NCBI GenBank assembly: GCA_018622675.1
Contig: CP076020.1
Span: forward strand, 682,001 to 746,000
Origin: Mycoplasmatota bacterium
GTDB taxonomy: Bacteria; Bacillota_I; Bacilli_A; Izemoplasmatales; Hujiaoplasmataceae
DNA length: 64,000 nt
Direction: 5' to 3'
Under the pieces are notes generated by a model. It did no database searches. It was not told the origin of the DNA and was given only the letters and a program-made list of their open reading frames with translations. The position numbers and the translations under genes were made by a program. Positions 1-8,476 of this stretch are shown piece after piece; position 1 is the stretch's first letter, and each line of letters starts with the position of its first letter.

Positions 1-1
1 A

Positions 2-313
2 CGTACTATTTTACCTGAAATTTATCATTTACAGACAATAGATTCATTAAATCTTGAATCATATGATCATTTATTTGTTGCATATGCTAGGGAAGAAAGT
101 AAGTCTTTAAAATCATATTTTAACAATATCAATAAATCTGATCGTACAATTGTTTTAATTGGACCTGAAGGTGGATTTACTCAAAAAGAAATTAGTAGAT
201 TAATTGATAAGGGTTTTAAAACCGTTTCCTTAGGGAAGACAATATTAAGGGCAGAGACAGCTGCAATATATTTAACATCAGTATTTAGATATACAATGGA
301 GGAAGAATCATGA
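2..313 (+). CDS. rsmE: 16S rRNA m3U1498 methyltransferase, 3' part
   Basis: Only the last 103 codons lie in the window; the reading frame is open from base 2 to a TGA at 311-313. The visible part carries the SPOUT-fold signature of RsmE: IGPEGGF followed by LGKTILRAETA, the knot region that binds S-adenosylmethionine. The family methylates U1498 of 16S rRNA in the assembled 30S subunit. The stop overlaps the mtaB start by four bases (ATGA), so the two are translationally coupled. The rsmE-mtaB pairing is common in Firmicutes and supports the call. Confidence 0.93.
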   Translation, partial: RTILPEIYHLQTIDSLNLESYDHLFVAYAREESKSLKSYFNNINKSDRTIVLIGPEGGFTQKEISRLIDKGFKTVSLGKTILRAETAAIYLTSVFRYTMEEES

Positions 314-1602
314 AAGTAGCATTTCATACATTAGGATGCAAAGTGAATGCATATGAAACAGAAGCCATTATGGAACTGTTTATGGAAAAAGGATTTGAAA
401 TAGTAGATTATGAAGAGTTTAGTGATGTATATATTGTTAATTCATGTATGGTTACAAACTCAGGTGAAAGAAAATCAAAACAAATGATAAGAAGGCCTAT
501 ATCCATTAATCCAAATGCAATTATTATTGTAATGGGTTGTTTATCTCAATTGAAAGCAAAAGCAATGCTTGACATTCCTGGTGTAAAAATTGTTTTAGGG
601 ACAAAAAATAGACATTTAATTATAGATTATTTAAATGAATATCTTAATAACAAAGTACCTTTAGACAAATCTGAAAAACTTGAAAAAGATGAAAGTTTTG
701 AAAATTTAGAAATCAATCGTTTTAAAAATCACAAGCGCGCTTTTTTGAAAATACAAGATGGATGTAATAATTTTTGTACTTATTGCATCATTCCTTATAC
801 TAGAGGTAGAATTCGTTCAAAAACAAAAGATATTATTCTAGAAGAGGTTAAAGAGTTAGTTGCTAATGGACATATAGAAATAGTTCTTACAGGTATACAC
901 ACTGGTGGATATGGTGAAGATTTAAAAGATTATAGTTTTGCAGATTTATTAAAAGATCTTGAAGTAATTGATGGTTTGAAGAGAATTCGAATATCATCAA
1001 TAGAAATAACTGAGCTGGATGAAAAAGTTTTAGAGGTCATTGCTAATTCTCATAAAATAGTTAATCATTTACATATACCATTACAAAGTGGTAGTGAAAA
1101 GATATTAAAACTTATGAATAGAAAATATACTAAAAAAGAATTTTTATCTAAAATCAGAGAAATAAGAAGTGTTTTTAAAGAAGTTGCAATTACAACTGAT
1201 GTTATCGTTGGTTTTCCTGGAGAAACTGACCAAGACTTTAAGGAAGCTTACGACTTTATAAAAGAAGTTAATTTTCAAGAACTCCATGTCTTTCCTTATT
1301 CTAGAAGACAAGGAACACCTGCTGATAAAATGAAAAATCAGGTGAATGGTAAAGTCAAAAAAGAACGTGTTCACCAACTACTTGAATTAAGTGATATTTT
1401 AAAAGAAAAGTATATGAAATCTCAAATTAATAAGACAAAATCCGTTATTATTGAACAAGAAAAAGATGGTTGGTATTTTGGACATTCCAAAGACTATTTA
1501 TCAGTTAAAATTAAATCTGATATAGATATTATTGGCAAAGAAAAACTAGTTGTCTTAAATCAAATTGATTTTCCAAATATAGTTGCAACCATTAAAAAAT
1601 AG
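310..1602 (+). CDS. mtaB: tRNA t6A37 methylthiotransferase MtaB
   Basis: A 430-residue radical-SAM methylthiotransferase. The N-terminal UPF0004 domain has three conserved cysteines (C10 in LGCKVN, C46 in NSCMVTN, C77 in MGCLSQ) for the auxiliary 4Fe-4S cluster. The radical-SAM cluster motif CNNFCTYC is at residues 152-159, followed by IPYTRGR. A TRAM-like region closes the protein. The family adds a methylthio group to t6A37 of ANN-decoding tRNAs. The GCKVN form together with the rsmE neighbour points to MtaB rather than MiaB. It starts at ATG 310, inside the rsmE stop. Confidence 0.93.
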   Translation: MKVAFHTLGCKVNAYETEAIMELFMEKGFEIVDYEEFSDVYIVNSCMVTNSGERKSKQMIRRPISINPNAIIIVMGCLSQLKAKAMLDIPGVKIVLGTKNRHLIIDYLNEYLNNKVPLDKSEKLEKDESFENLEINRFKNHKRAFLKIQDGCNNFCTYCIIPYTRGRIRSKTKDIILEEVKELVANGHIEIVLTGIHTGGYGEDLKDYSFADLLKDLEVIDGLKRIRISSIEITELDEKVLEVIANSHKIVNHLHIPLQSGSEKILKLMNRKYTKKEFLSKIREIRSVFKEVAITTDVIVGFPGETDQDFKEAYDFIKEVNFQELHVFPYSRRQGTPADKMKNQVNGKVKKERVHQLLELSDILKEKYMKSQINKTKSVIIEQEKDGWYFGHSKDYLSVKIKSDIDIIGKEKLVVLNQIDFPNIVATIKK

Positions 1603-1626
1603 CATTCAACAAGAATGCTATTTTTT
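1601..1626. terminator. Bidirectional terminator between mtaB and the convergent gene
   Basis: The hairpin AGCATTC-AACAA-GAATGCT (1601-1619) is flanked by ATTTTTT on the right and AAAAAAT on the left, so it has a T-tract when read on either strand. Both convergent genes use TAG stops whose AG is the outer end of a hairpin arm (plus-strand stop 1600-1602, minus-strand stop 1618-1620). Confidence 0.85.
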
Positions 1627-2205
1627 GATTTCATCAACTATTTGGTAGGTGATTACATTTTCATTATCATGGTTTTCTAAATGATAAGCTTTTTTAGAAT
1701 CAATGTATTGTGGTAGTTCATAGAGATATGCAATCATATCAAACAAAATTTGATGTTTATCAATCAATTTTCTTAGTTTTTTGAACTTTTGGGATATATA
1801 ATATTTACCAATATTTTGGTTGCTTTTGTTTTTGAATAGAAAAACTAATTTATTTTGTTTTTTATTAGGAGAAATATTGCTTTTAGCTTGAACTAGATCA
1901 TTTAAGTGTTTTTGATAAAACTTAATATACTTTTTTACTTTTCTTTTGCCTTTCTTTTTTAAAGAACTATAGGTATTTGTGTCATCAGTTATATAATTGT
2001 TGTATATTTGATCAATGAAGATATTTGCGTTATATTTTTTTTCTTTAAGTTTGGAAATATATTTTAGTTTTCTTTTGTATTTTCTTACATTAACGTTTTT
2101 GTTATAAAAATATAAGCTTAATATAATCACTAGTATTGCAACAGCAATTGTTATAACTAATACAATCCAATCTGATTGAAAAGCTAAATTTTGATAGAGT
2201 CTCAT
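1618..2205 (-). CDS. Membrane-anchored basic protein of unknown function
   Basis: This 195-residue protein is not recognised. One hydrophobic segment (about residues 13-33) is followed by a long, strongly basic, probably helical cytosolic region rich in Lys, Tyr and Asn, including runs such as KKKGKRKVKK. There is no signal-peptidase or lipobox motif. The topology resembles single-pass anchored adaptor or scaffold proteins, but no enzymatic motif is visible. The start is supported by TAAAGGAG about 7 bases upstream. It is a single-gene transcript converging on mtaB and divergent from rpsU. Confidence 0.75.
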   Translation of the reverse strand: MRLYQNLAFQSDWIVLVITIAVAILVIILSLYFYNKNVNVRKYKRKLKYISKLKEKKYNANIFIDQIYNNYITDDTNTYSSLKKKGKRKVKKYIKFYQKHLNDLVQAKSNISPNKKQNKLVFLFKNKSNQNIGKYYISQKFKKLRKLIDKHQILFDMIAYLYELPQYIDSKKAYHLENHDNENVITYQIVDEIKK

Positions 2206-2240
2206 CGGTATTCTCCTTTATAGATATCCTGAATGCTTAT

Positions 2241-2249
2241 ATTTTAACA
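2241..2249 (-). promoter_or_regulatory. Extended -10 promoter for the anchored basic protein
   Basis: Read on the minus strand the sequence is TGTTAAAAT, an extended -10 (TGn plus TAAAAT), about 36 bases upstream of the start codon. No convincing -35 is seen at the proper distance. Confidence 0.5.
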
Positions 2250-2286
2250 TAGATGGTATTATTTTAGTATATTCAAAATAAAAAAG

Positions 2287-2315
2287 TTTACATTTTTATT
2301 ATAATTTAGTATAAT
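2287..2315 (+). promoter_or_regulatory. SigA promoter for rpsU
   Basis: TTTACA (2287-2292) and TATAAT (2310-2315) are separated by 17 bases, about 30 bases upstream of the rpsU ATG. An AAGGGGTG ribosome-binding site lies in between. Confidence 0.85.
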
Positions 2316-2345
2316 AACTAATGGTAAAGAAAAGGGGTGAAAGCA

Positions 2346-2513
2346 ATGGCTAAAACTGTCGTGAGAGAGAACGAATCTATCGAAGATGCACTTCGTCGTT
2401 TTAAACGTGACGTTTCTCGTGCGGGGAATCTTGCTCAAGCCCGTAAAAAAGAATATTACGAAAAACCTAGTGTAACAAAAAAACACAAGAAAAATAAGAA
2501 CAAACAAAAATAG
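2346..2513 (+). CDS. rpsU: 30S ribosomal protein S21
   Basis: A 55-residue protein beginning [10 protein letters not shown], with the S21 signature [18 protein letters not shown] and a lysine-rich C-terminus ending KKNKNKQK. S21 is a small basic protein of the 30S platform that helps mRNA engagement at initiation. AAGGGGTG upstream sets the ATG. It has its own promoter and a strong terminator. Its position between mtaB and the phoH-ybeY operon is typical of Firmicutes. Confidence 0.96.
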   Translation: MAKTVVRENESIEDALRRFKRDVSRAGNLAQARKKEYYEKPSVTKKHKKNKNKQK

Positions 2514-2545
2514 CAGTCTTTTATAAGACTTTATGGCAAGAAAAT

Positions 2546-2579
2546 AATGACAATTCACTTGAATTGTCATTAATTTTTT
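2546..2579 (+). terminator. Terminator of rpsU
   Basis: Perfect 11-bp stem AATGACAATTC / GAATTGTCATT with an ACTT loop (2546-2571), followed by AATTTTTTC. Confidence 0.88.
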
Positions 2580-2597
2580 CTTTATCACTAAAAAAAA

Positions 2598-2606
2598 TGT
2601 TATAAT
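2598..2606 (+). promoter_or_regulatory. Extended -10 promoter of the phoH operon
   Basis: TGTTATAAT (TGn plus a consensus TATAAT at 2601-2606) lies just ahead of AAAGGAG and the TTG start of phoH. The -35 region is a T-rich stretch without a clear hexamer. Confidence 0.7.
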
Positions 2607-2628
2607 ATATATAAAGGAGCGTATCATA

Positions 2629-3582
2629 TTGACAAAAAAATTAGATGTGAATATAAAACTTGATAATTTAATTGACCTTTTAGGTGTTAATGATAAAAAT
2701 ATCTCTCTTTTAGCTGATTTGATGGATGTATCCATTTACTCAAATCATCAAGAACTTGTGATAGAAAGTGATGATCCAGTAAAGATAGAATCAGTGAAGA
2801 AAATAATTAACGTTTTAGTTGAACTTGTTAATAATAATATTGCTTTTAATGAAAGAGATTTGATTTATATATATCATTTATTAGATAAAGAACCTGAAGA
2901 AGAAGTCATTGGTCTTTTTTTATCTAGAAAGGAAATCATTAAAACTTTTTCTGGGAAACCAATCTACCCTAAAACTTTTAACCAAAAAAAATATATTGAA
3001 GCAATTGAGTCTAATACATTGACTATGGGAATTGGTCCAGCGGGAACAGGGAAGACATACCTAGCTGTTTTGATGGCTATAAAATATCTTAAATCAAATC
3101 AGGTTAGAAGAATTATTCTAACTAGACCTGCCGTAGAAGCAGGTGAAAAACTTGGATTTTTACCTGGTGATTTAAAAGAAAAAGTAGATCCTTATTTAAG
3201 GCCTTTATATGATGCAATGTATGAAGTTCTTGGACCTAGAGATAGTTTGGATTTGCTTGAAAAACAAGTTATAGAAGTGGCGCCACTTGCCTATATGAGA
3301 GGTCGAACTTTAGATAATGCTTTTGTTATTTTGGATGAGGCACAAAATACAACAGTTAATCAAATGAAATTGTTTTTAACTCGATTAGGATTTGGTTCAA
3401 AAATGGTTGTTAATGGTGACATCACACAAATTGACTTGCCTAGTTATCAATCATCAGGTCTTGTTAAAGCTAAGGAAATATTAGATCATATTCATTCAAT
3501 TAAAATAATTAATTTTGATAGAACCGATGTTGTAAGACATCCGCTTGTCCAAAATATTATTGAGAGGTTTGAAAATGATTGA
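2629..3582 (+). CDS. phoH: PhoH family P-loop ATPase
   Basis: A 317-residue PhoH-like protein. The Walker A motif GPAGTGKT is at residues 136-143, the Walker B VILDEAQN is near residue 235, and GDITQIDLP follows. The N-terminal 100 residues match the KH-like PhoH N-terminal region. The family hydrolyses ATP and is linked to RNA metabolism; its genomic coupling to ybeY suggests rRNA or ribosome quality control. The start is TTG at 2629, chosen because AAAGGAG precedes it at normal spacing and no better start lies nearby. It is the first gene of phoH-ybeY-cdd-era-recO. Confidence 0.92.
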   Translation: MTKKLDVNIKLDNLIDLLGVNDKNISLLADLMDVSIYSNHQELVIESDDPVKIESVKKIINVLVELVNNNIAFNERDLIYIYHLLDKEPEEEVIGLFLSRKEIIKTFSGKPIYPKTFNQKKYIEAIESNTLTMGIGPAGTGKTYLAVLMAIKYLKSNQVRRIILTRPAVEAGEKLGFLPGDLKEKVDPYLRPLYDAMYEVLGPRDSLDLLEKQVIEVAPLAYMRGRTLDNAFVILDEAQNTTVNQMKLFLTRLGFGSKMVVNGDITQIDLPSYQSSGLVKAKEILDHIHSIKIINFDRTDVVRHPLVQNIIERFEND

Positions 3583-4006
3583 TGTAAATATAATAAATCA
3601 ATATGATGATAGTGATTCTTACCAAAAAATTATTATCGATGTATTGAATACTGCTTATGATTTTATGGGCATAAATAATGATAAAATTATTAATATCATT
3701 TTGATGAATAATGATGGCGTTCATCAACTCAATCATCAATTTAGAGGTATTGATAAACCAACAGATGTTTTAAGTTTTGAAAATGTTGACTTGGATGATG
3801 AACTAGGAGATGTTTTCATATCAATTGATAAGGTAAAGTCTCAAGCAGAAGAATATTCACATTCATTTGAAAGAGAATTAGCTTTTTTAACTTTGCATGG
3901 TTTCTTGCATTGTTTAGGCTATGATCATTTAAATGAAAAAGATGAATTAGAAATGTTTGGGCTACAAAATAAAATATTGAATAAAACAAATTATAGGAGG
4001 ACTTAA
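3575..4006 (+). CDS. ybeY: Endoribonuclease YbeY (rRNA maturation factor)
   Basis: A 143-residue metalloprotein with the family-defining zinc motif HGFLHCLGYDH (H108, H112, H118), preceded by DVLSFE and LGDVFIS. YbeY acts in 16S rRNA 3'-end maturation and 70S quality control. The start is placed at ATG 3575 because GAGAGG precedes it and the N-terminus MIDVNII fits the family. The gene overlaps phoH by 8 bases, indicating coupling. An upstream TTG in frame (3545) has no ribosome-binding site and would add 10 unrelated residues. Confidence 0.94.
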   Translation: MIDVNIINQYDDSDSYQKIIIDVLNTAYDFMGINNDKIINIILMNNDGVHQLNHQFRGIDKPTDVLSFENVDLDDELGDVFISIDKVKSQAEEYSHSFERELAFLTLHGFLHCLGYDHLNEKDELEMFGLQNKILNKTNYRRT

Positions 4007-4404
4007 TGATGAAAAAAGATATGTTTAATCAAGCTCAAGAGATTATAAAAAATGCTTATGTTCCGTACTCGAATTTTAGAGTAGCTGCAGTACTGAAACT
4101 TAAAAATGGAGAAACTCTAACCGGGATAAATGTTGAAAATGCTTCATATGGTTTGTCTAATTGTGCTGAGCGTACTGCTTTATTCAGTGCATATGCTAAA
4201 GGAATTAGGAAAGAAGACATTGATTCAATTCTTGTTTATACTGATAAGGATTATTTTGTTTCACCTTGTGGAGCGTGTAGACAAGTCATGAGTGAATTAA
4301 TGGAAGCAGACGCTGATGTGACAATGGCTAACAGTAAAGGTGAAATGAAGACAATTAAAAATAAAGACTTATTGCCACTAGGTTTCTCAAAAGAGGATCT
4401 TTAA
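4006..4404 (+). CDS. cdd: Cytidine deaminase
   Basis: A 132-residue homotetrameric-type cytidine deaminase. It has the zinc and proton-shuttle motif NCAERTAL near residue 53 and the second zinc site PCGACRQV near residue 87. The motif VPYSNFRVAA at the N-terminus binds substrate. It converts cytidine or deoxycytidine to uridine or deoxyuridine in pyrimidine salvage. The ATG overlaps the ybeY TAA (TAATG), with TAGGAGG upstream. A second ATG immediately follows and could be the true start. Confidence 0.94.
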   Translation: MMKKDMFNQAQEIIKNAYVPYSNFRVAAVLKLKNGETLTGINVENASYGLSNCAERTALFSAYAKGIRKEDIDSILVYTDKDYFVSPCGACRQVMSELMEADADVTMANSKGEMKTIKNKDLLPLGFSKEDL

Positions 4405-5294
4405 TGTTTAAGTCAGGTTTTGTAACGATTATAGGCGAACCTAACGTTGGTAAGTCTACATTCTTGAATAAAGTTTTAAAACAAAAACTTGCTATTACAT
4501 CAAACAAACCACAAACTACCCGAAATGTTTTTTCGGGTATTTATAATGATGATGATTCACAGATTATATTTTTAGATACACCAGGTATTCATTCTGGGAA
4601 AACTAAATTAGGTAAGTATATTTCTTCTGCAGCGCTTTCAACTGTAAAAACTGTAGATTTAGTTTTATTTTTAATTAATGCTTATGATGATGTTAAAACA
4701 TATAATATTGAGATTTTGAAACAACTAAAAGGCGTTAAAACGCCAGTGTTTTTAATCATTAATAAATTAGATACTATATCTGATTTTGAAAGATTAGAAG
4801 AATCTATAGATGAGTATAAAAAAAGTTTCGGTTTTAAAGGTGTTTTTGGTATTTCAGCTTTAAGAGGAGATAACGTTGATTTTTTACTAAATGATATTAA
4901 AGATCAACTAGAACCTGGCCCTAAATTTTATCCAGATGGTGAAATTTCTGATAGGCCAGAAACATTCATTATTCAAGAATTTATTAGAGAAAAAGTTTTA
5001 GATTATACTCATCAAGAGGTTCCACATTCGGTCATGGTATATTTAGAGCAATATACTCCAAAAGATAAAATCACTGAAATTAGAGCTGTTGTAGTCGTTG
5101 AAAGAAAATCGCAAAAAGGAATCATTATTGGTAAAAATGGTTCTATGCTAAAGCGCATTGGTAGTGCTGCAAGAAAAGATATTCAAGACTTTTTAAAAAG
5201 GAAGGTTTATTTAGAATTATTTTGTAAAGTTGAGGAAGATTGGCGTAATAGAGAATTCTATTTAAAAAATTTTGGATTTAAAGAATCTGAATAG
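4404..5294 (+). CDS. era: GTPase Era
   Basis: A 296-residue GTPase. G1 GEPNVGKS is at residues 11-18, G2 lies in TTRN, G3 is DTPG, G4 is NKLD and G5 is SALRG. The C-terminal KH domain contains GIIIGKNGSMLKRIG. Era binds the 3' end of 16S rRNA and acts as a checkpoint in 30S assembly. Its start overlaps the cdd stop by one base. The position downstream of ybeY and cdd and upstream of recO is the conserved Firmicute order. Confidence 0.96.
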   Translation: MFKSGFVTIIGEPNVGKSTFLNKVLKQKLAITSNKPQTTRNVFSGIYNDDDSQIIFLDTPGIHSGKTKLGKYISSAALSTVKTVDLVLFLINAYDDVKTYNIEILKQLKGVKTPVFLIINKLDTISDFERLEESIDEYKKSFGFKGVFGISALRGDNVDFLLNDIKDQLEPGPKFYPDGEISDRPETFIIQEFIREKVLDYTHQEVPHSVMVYLEQYTPKDKITEIRAVVVVERKSQKGIIIGKNGSMLKRIGSAARKDIQDFLKRKVYLELFCKVEEDWRNREFYLKNFGFKESE

Positions 5295-5302
5295 GTGGTA
5301 AC

Positions 5303-6019
5303 TTGGAAATCATTGAAGGCATTATTTTAAAACAAATGAACTATAAAGAAAGTTCTAAAATTATTCATGTATATAGTCCAAAGGGATTGGTTTCTGTTTT
5401 GGTCCATGGTTCTAATAAACTAAAAAGCCCTTACTTAAATTTAGTTAGGGTTTTTTCTCATGTAAAACTAAATGTTTCAGGTAAAGAACTTAAGACACTC
5501 AGAGATGGAGAAGTACTAAATTATAATTCAGAAATAGCGCTTGATGTTGTTAAGTATACTTATTCATTACATTTAATGGAAGTTATTAATTATTTTTCTC
5601 ACCATGAACATGACCACGAAAAGTTATATTATTTTATATTAAAAATTGTTGAAGAAATCAAGAATAATCAAAAATTTGAAGTATATATTATGATGGCTGA
5701 ACTTAAATTATTATATTTGCTTGGTGTCCAACCAATGCTAAAACATTGTGTTTTTTGTGACTCTCAAGAAGGACTGACTTTTTCAGTTAAAGATGGGGGT
5801 ATGCTATGTTCAAACCACCGTCAAACGAGTTCTTATCGTTCAACAACCATGCATTTATTAATAACATTATATTATTTTGATTTAAGTCATCCAATAGAGA
5901 TACATTCTGAACTTGAAGACATAGTTGCCCTAAGAAAATTAATTGATGAATATTATGAGTATCATCTTAATTATCAAAGTCGTTCAAGAAAATTATTAAG
6001 AGATTTAATTGGTTATTAA
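5303..6019 (+). CDS. recO: DNA repair protein RecO
   Basis: A 238-residue protein with the RecO N-terminal OB fold (EGIILKQMNYKESSKIIHVYS) and a helical C-terminal half. A zinc-finger-like segment, CVFC followed later by CSNH, replaces the usual CxxC...CxxC pair, so the fourth ligand appears to be histidine. RecO loads RecA with RecR at single-strand gaps. The start is TTG at 5303, 8 bases after the era stop, with AGGTGG ahead of it. No in-frame ATG preserves the conserved N-terminus. Confidence 0.9.
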   Translation: MEIIEGIILKQMNYKESSKIIHVYSPKGLVSVLVHGSNKLKSPYLNLVRVFSHVKLNVSGKELKTLRDGEVLNYNSEIALDVVKYTYSLHLMEVINYFSHHEHDHEKLYYFILKIVEEIKNNQKFEVYIMMAELKLLYLLGVQPMLKHCVFCDSQEGLTFSVKDGGMLCSNHRQTSSYRSTTMHLLITLYYFDLSHPIEIHSELEDIVALRKLIDEYYEYHLNYQSRSRKLLRDLIGY

Positions 6020-6029
6020 GAAGGTTGTA

Positions 6030-6494
6030 ATGATGAGAAAAATTATTGTATTGTTTGTTATTGTATTAAGTTTTACTTTAACTGCTTGTCAGCCAAATGC
6101 TCATACCATTAGAGAAGATATATTTAATATATATCACGATCAGACATCTATTATAGAGGAAGATATTTCTATGAATAGTGATGTTTATTATAGTGGTTTT
6201 TCTAGTTACACAGTAGCTAATGATGATCAAGTGACACTTTTCCTTTTGAAAGAAGACATATATTCTGAAATGATTTTAGATTTTGGTAAAGAGATCAGTA
6301 ATGATATTGAAATTGATAAAATAAAAGTTAAATATTATCATTTTGATTCAAATATCTATTATTCTATAGAAACATCAGATGAAAACTTAGTTCTTTCTAG
6401 TGATAGTTACTCAAAAGTCATTAATGATTTTAGTGAGTTAAGAATTGAAGATATTCAGTGGATACTAGAAGAATTAGGATATGAAGTCGATTAG
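6030..6494 (+). CDS. Small lipoprotein, paralogue A
   Basis: This protein of about 155 residues has a lipoprotein signal peptide: basic MMRK, a hydrophobic core, and the lipobox LTAC followed by QPN. The mature part is acidic with alternating beta-prone stretches and ends IEDIQWILEELGYEVD. It resembles the next gene, especially in its C-terminal half, so the two look like a tandem duplication. The start is at ATG 6030 (or the adjacent ATG 6033) because AAGG lies just upstream and the signal peptide begins there. The function is unknown; it is probably anchored on the outer face of the membrane. Confidence 0.8.
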   Translation: MMRKIIVLFVIVLSFTLTACQPNAHTIREDIFNIYHDQTSIIEEDISMNSDVYYSGFSSYTVANDDQVTLFLLKEDIYSEMILDFGKEISNDIEIDKIKVKYYHFDSNIYYSIETSDENLVLSSDSYSKVINDFSELRIEDIQWILEELGYEVD

Positions 6495-6503
6495 GTGGGT
6501 ATT

Positions 6504-6977
6504 ATGAAAAAATACTTATATATGATTATCTTTATATTATTAACTGCTGCATTATTTAGTTGTTCGACTACTTCTAAGGAGACAAGTAAAGAAGTTGTCG
6601 ATATCATTGAGTCTTTTGAAACACAAGATATTAATCTTGATTTCGATGATGATCTTTTAACATTTACACATAAAGGTGACGCTTACTATTTATTGGGCGA
6701 AAAAAACGATTATATTGAATTGATTATGTATTATAAACAAAAATATGTTTGTATGTTCATGCGTTTTGATAATCATGACAATGAAGAATTAAAAATAAAT
6801 GCATTAACCATAGAATATTTCGATCTTTTAGATGAGATTTATATATCTATCAATGCAAATAGTATGGAATATAGTTATGATTTTGAAGATAAAACATATG
6901 ATGTTTTTTTTGAAGAGTTATCTAAGTTATCTTTAGGGGATATAGAGTGGATTTTAACAACACTTGAAATGCTTTAA
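6504..6977 (+). CDS. Small lipoprotein, paralogue B
   Basis: This protein of about 157 residues begins MKKYLYMIIFILL and has the lipobox LFSC at the end of the hydrophobic core. The C-terminal region aligns by eye with paralogue A: the shared pattern is L-x-I-x-Y-(F/Y)...IY-x-SI followed by (E/G)DI-(Q/E)-WIL-x-x-L. The start at ATG 6504 is preceded by AGGTGG, which overlaps the stop of gene A, so the two are co-translated. The function is unknown. Confidence 0.8.
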   Translation: MKKYLYMIIFILLTAALFSCSTTSKETSKEVVDIIESFETQDINLDFDDDLLTFTHKGDAYYLLGEKNDYIELIMYYKQKYVCMFMRFDNHDNEELKINALTIEYFDLLDEIYISINANSMEYSYDFEDKTYDVFFEELSKLSLGDIEWILTTLEML

Positions 6978-7026
6978 AAGTTGAAAATAAGGGATTATAA
7001 GTTGCTTATTAGAATGATTGAGTTAT

Positions 7027-7055
7027 TTGACAATTAGACCTATTTAATTTATAAT
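7027..7055 (+). promoter_or_regulatory. Consensus SigA promoter for glyQS
   Basis: TTGACA (7027-7032), a 17-base spacer and TATAAT (7050-7055) form a perfect consensus promoter, the strongest seen in the window. There is no room for a T-box leader before the start codon. Confidence 0.92.
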
Positions 7056-7093
7056 TAAAATGAGATATTATGCGAAAAATGGAGGAAATTACT

Positions 7094-8464
7094 TTGGAAT
7101 ATACTTTAGAACAAATAAATGCTTATGCTAAAAGATATGGTTTTGTTTTTCAAGGTTCAGAAATATATGGTGGTTTAGCCAATACTTGGGACTATGGACC
7201 TTTAGGTGTGCATTTAAAAAATAATATTAAGCAATTATGGTGGAAAAAGTTTGTTGGACAAAATAAATTAAATGTCGGTGTTGATTCATCGATTTTATTG
7301 AATCCTAAGACATGGGAAGCCACAGGTCATTTAGATGGATTTAAAGACCCCTTGATGGATTGTAAAGAATGTAAAACAAGATATAGAGCTGATAATTTGA
7401 TTTCTTCATCAACAAAGGGAGAAGTTGATGCTGATGGATGGAGTTATCAGGATATGTATGACTATATTATTGAACACAAGATAAACTGTCCTCATTGTGG
7501 GAACTTAAATTATACTGAAATCAGAGAGTTTAATTTAATGTTTAAAACCCAACAAGGGGTAACGAGCGAAAGTAATAATGATATTTATTTGAGACCTGAG
7601 ACTGCTCAAGGTATTTTTTTGAATTTTAAAAATATTCAAAGAACTTCAAGAAAAAAAATACCTTTTGGAATTGGTCAAATTGGTAAGTCATTTAGAAATG
7701 AGATTACACCTGGTAATTTTATTTTTAGAACACGAGAGTTTGAACAAATGGAATTAGAGTTTTTTTGCAAACCAGGAGAAGAATTAAAATGGTTTGATTA
7801 TTGGAAAAACTTTTCTAAATCATTTTTAAAAGAGTGTGGTTTAAAAGAAAATCATATTAAATTTTATGATCACCCAAAAGAAAAACTTTCTTTCTATTCT
7901 AATGCCACGACGGATATTCTTTTTAAATATCCATGGGGGTTTGATGAATTATGGGGTATAGCATCAAGAACAGATTATGATTTAAAAAGACATCAAGAAC
8001 ATTCAGGTGAGAATCTAGAATATTTAGACCCACAAACAAATGAAAATTATTTGCCTTATGTTATAGAACCAAGTTTAGGGGTTGAAAGATTATTTCTTGC
8101 TATATTAATGGATGCATTAGAAGAAGAAACATTAGAAGATGGATCAACAAGGACTTTATTGAGACTACCGAAGTATTTGGCGCCTTATCAGGTGAATGTA
8201 TTGCCGCTAGTGAAAAAATATCATAGTGGAAAAGCTGAAGAAGTTTATGATATTTTATTAGAAGACTTCACTGCTTTCTATGATGAATCAGGTAATATTG
8301 GTAGAAGATATCGACGCGCTGATGCTATAGGTACACCTTTCTGTGTGACAATTGATAATCAAACAGAAGAAGATCAAACAGTGACTATAAGAGATAGAGA
8401 CTCTATGGAACAAGTACGTGTCCATATCAATGATTTAAAAAATTACCTTAATAAATTATTTTAG
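7094..8464 (+). CDS. glyQS: Glycyl-tRNA synthetase, single-chain (alpha2) type
   Basis: A class II synthetase of about 456 residues. The motifs [53 protein letters not shown] and EPSLGVERL identify the dimeric eukaryote/Gram-positive-type GlyRS rather than the alpha2beta2 enzyme. A zinc-binding insertion ([10 protein letters not shown] ... CPHCG) is present. The start is placed at TTG 7094 because GGAGG sits 8 bases upstream. In-frame ATGs at 7070 and 7079 lack ribosome-binding sites but cannot be fully excluded. It is the first gene of a transcript running into dnaG and rpoD. Confidence 0.95.
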   Translation: MEYTLEQINAYAKRYGFVFQGSEIYGGLANTWDYGPLGVHLKNNIKQLWWKKFVGQNKLNVGVDSSILLNPKTWEATGHLDGFKDPLMDCKECKTRYRADNLISSSTKGEVDADGWSYQDMYDYIIEHKINCPHCGNLNYTEIREFNLMFKTQQGVTSESNNDIYLRPETAQGIFLNFKNIQRTSRKKIPFGIGQIGKSFRNEITPGNFIFRTREFEQMELEFFCKPGEELKWFDYWKNFSKSFLKECGLKENHIKFYDHPKEKLSFYSNATTDILFKYPWGFDELWGIASRTDYDLKRHQEHSGENLEYLDPQTNENYLPYVIEPSLGVERLFLAILMDALEEETLEDGSTRTLLRLPKYLAPYQVNVLPLVKKYHSGKAEEVYDILLEDFTAFYDESGNIGRRYRRADAIGTPFCVTIDNQTEEDQTVTIRDRDSMEQVRVHINDLKNYLNKLF

Positions 8465-8476
8465 GAAGTAGGGTGA

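Noticed and set aside
2259-2735. A 158-codon open frame on the minus strand across rpsU and the start of phoH
   Set aside because: It lies opposite two clear genes and their promoters, is low-complexity and Phe-rich, and has no ribosome-binding site.
6978-7094. Possible T-box riboswitch ahead of glyQS
   Set aside because: The promoter is only about 40 bases from the start codon, so no room for a T-box exists, and no T-box sequence is present. The hisS upstream region also lacks one.
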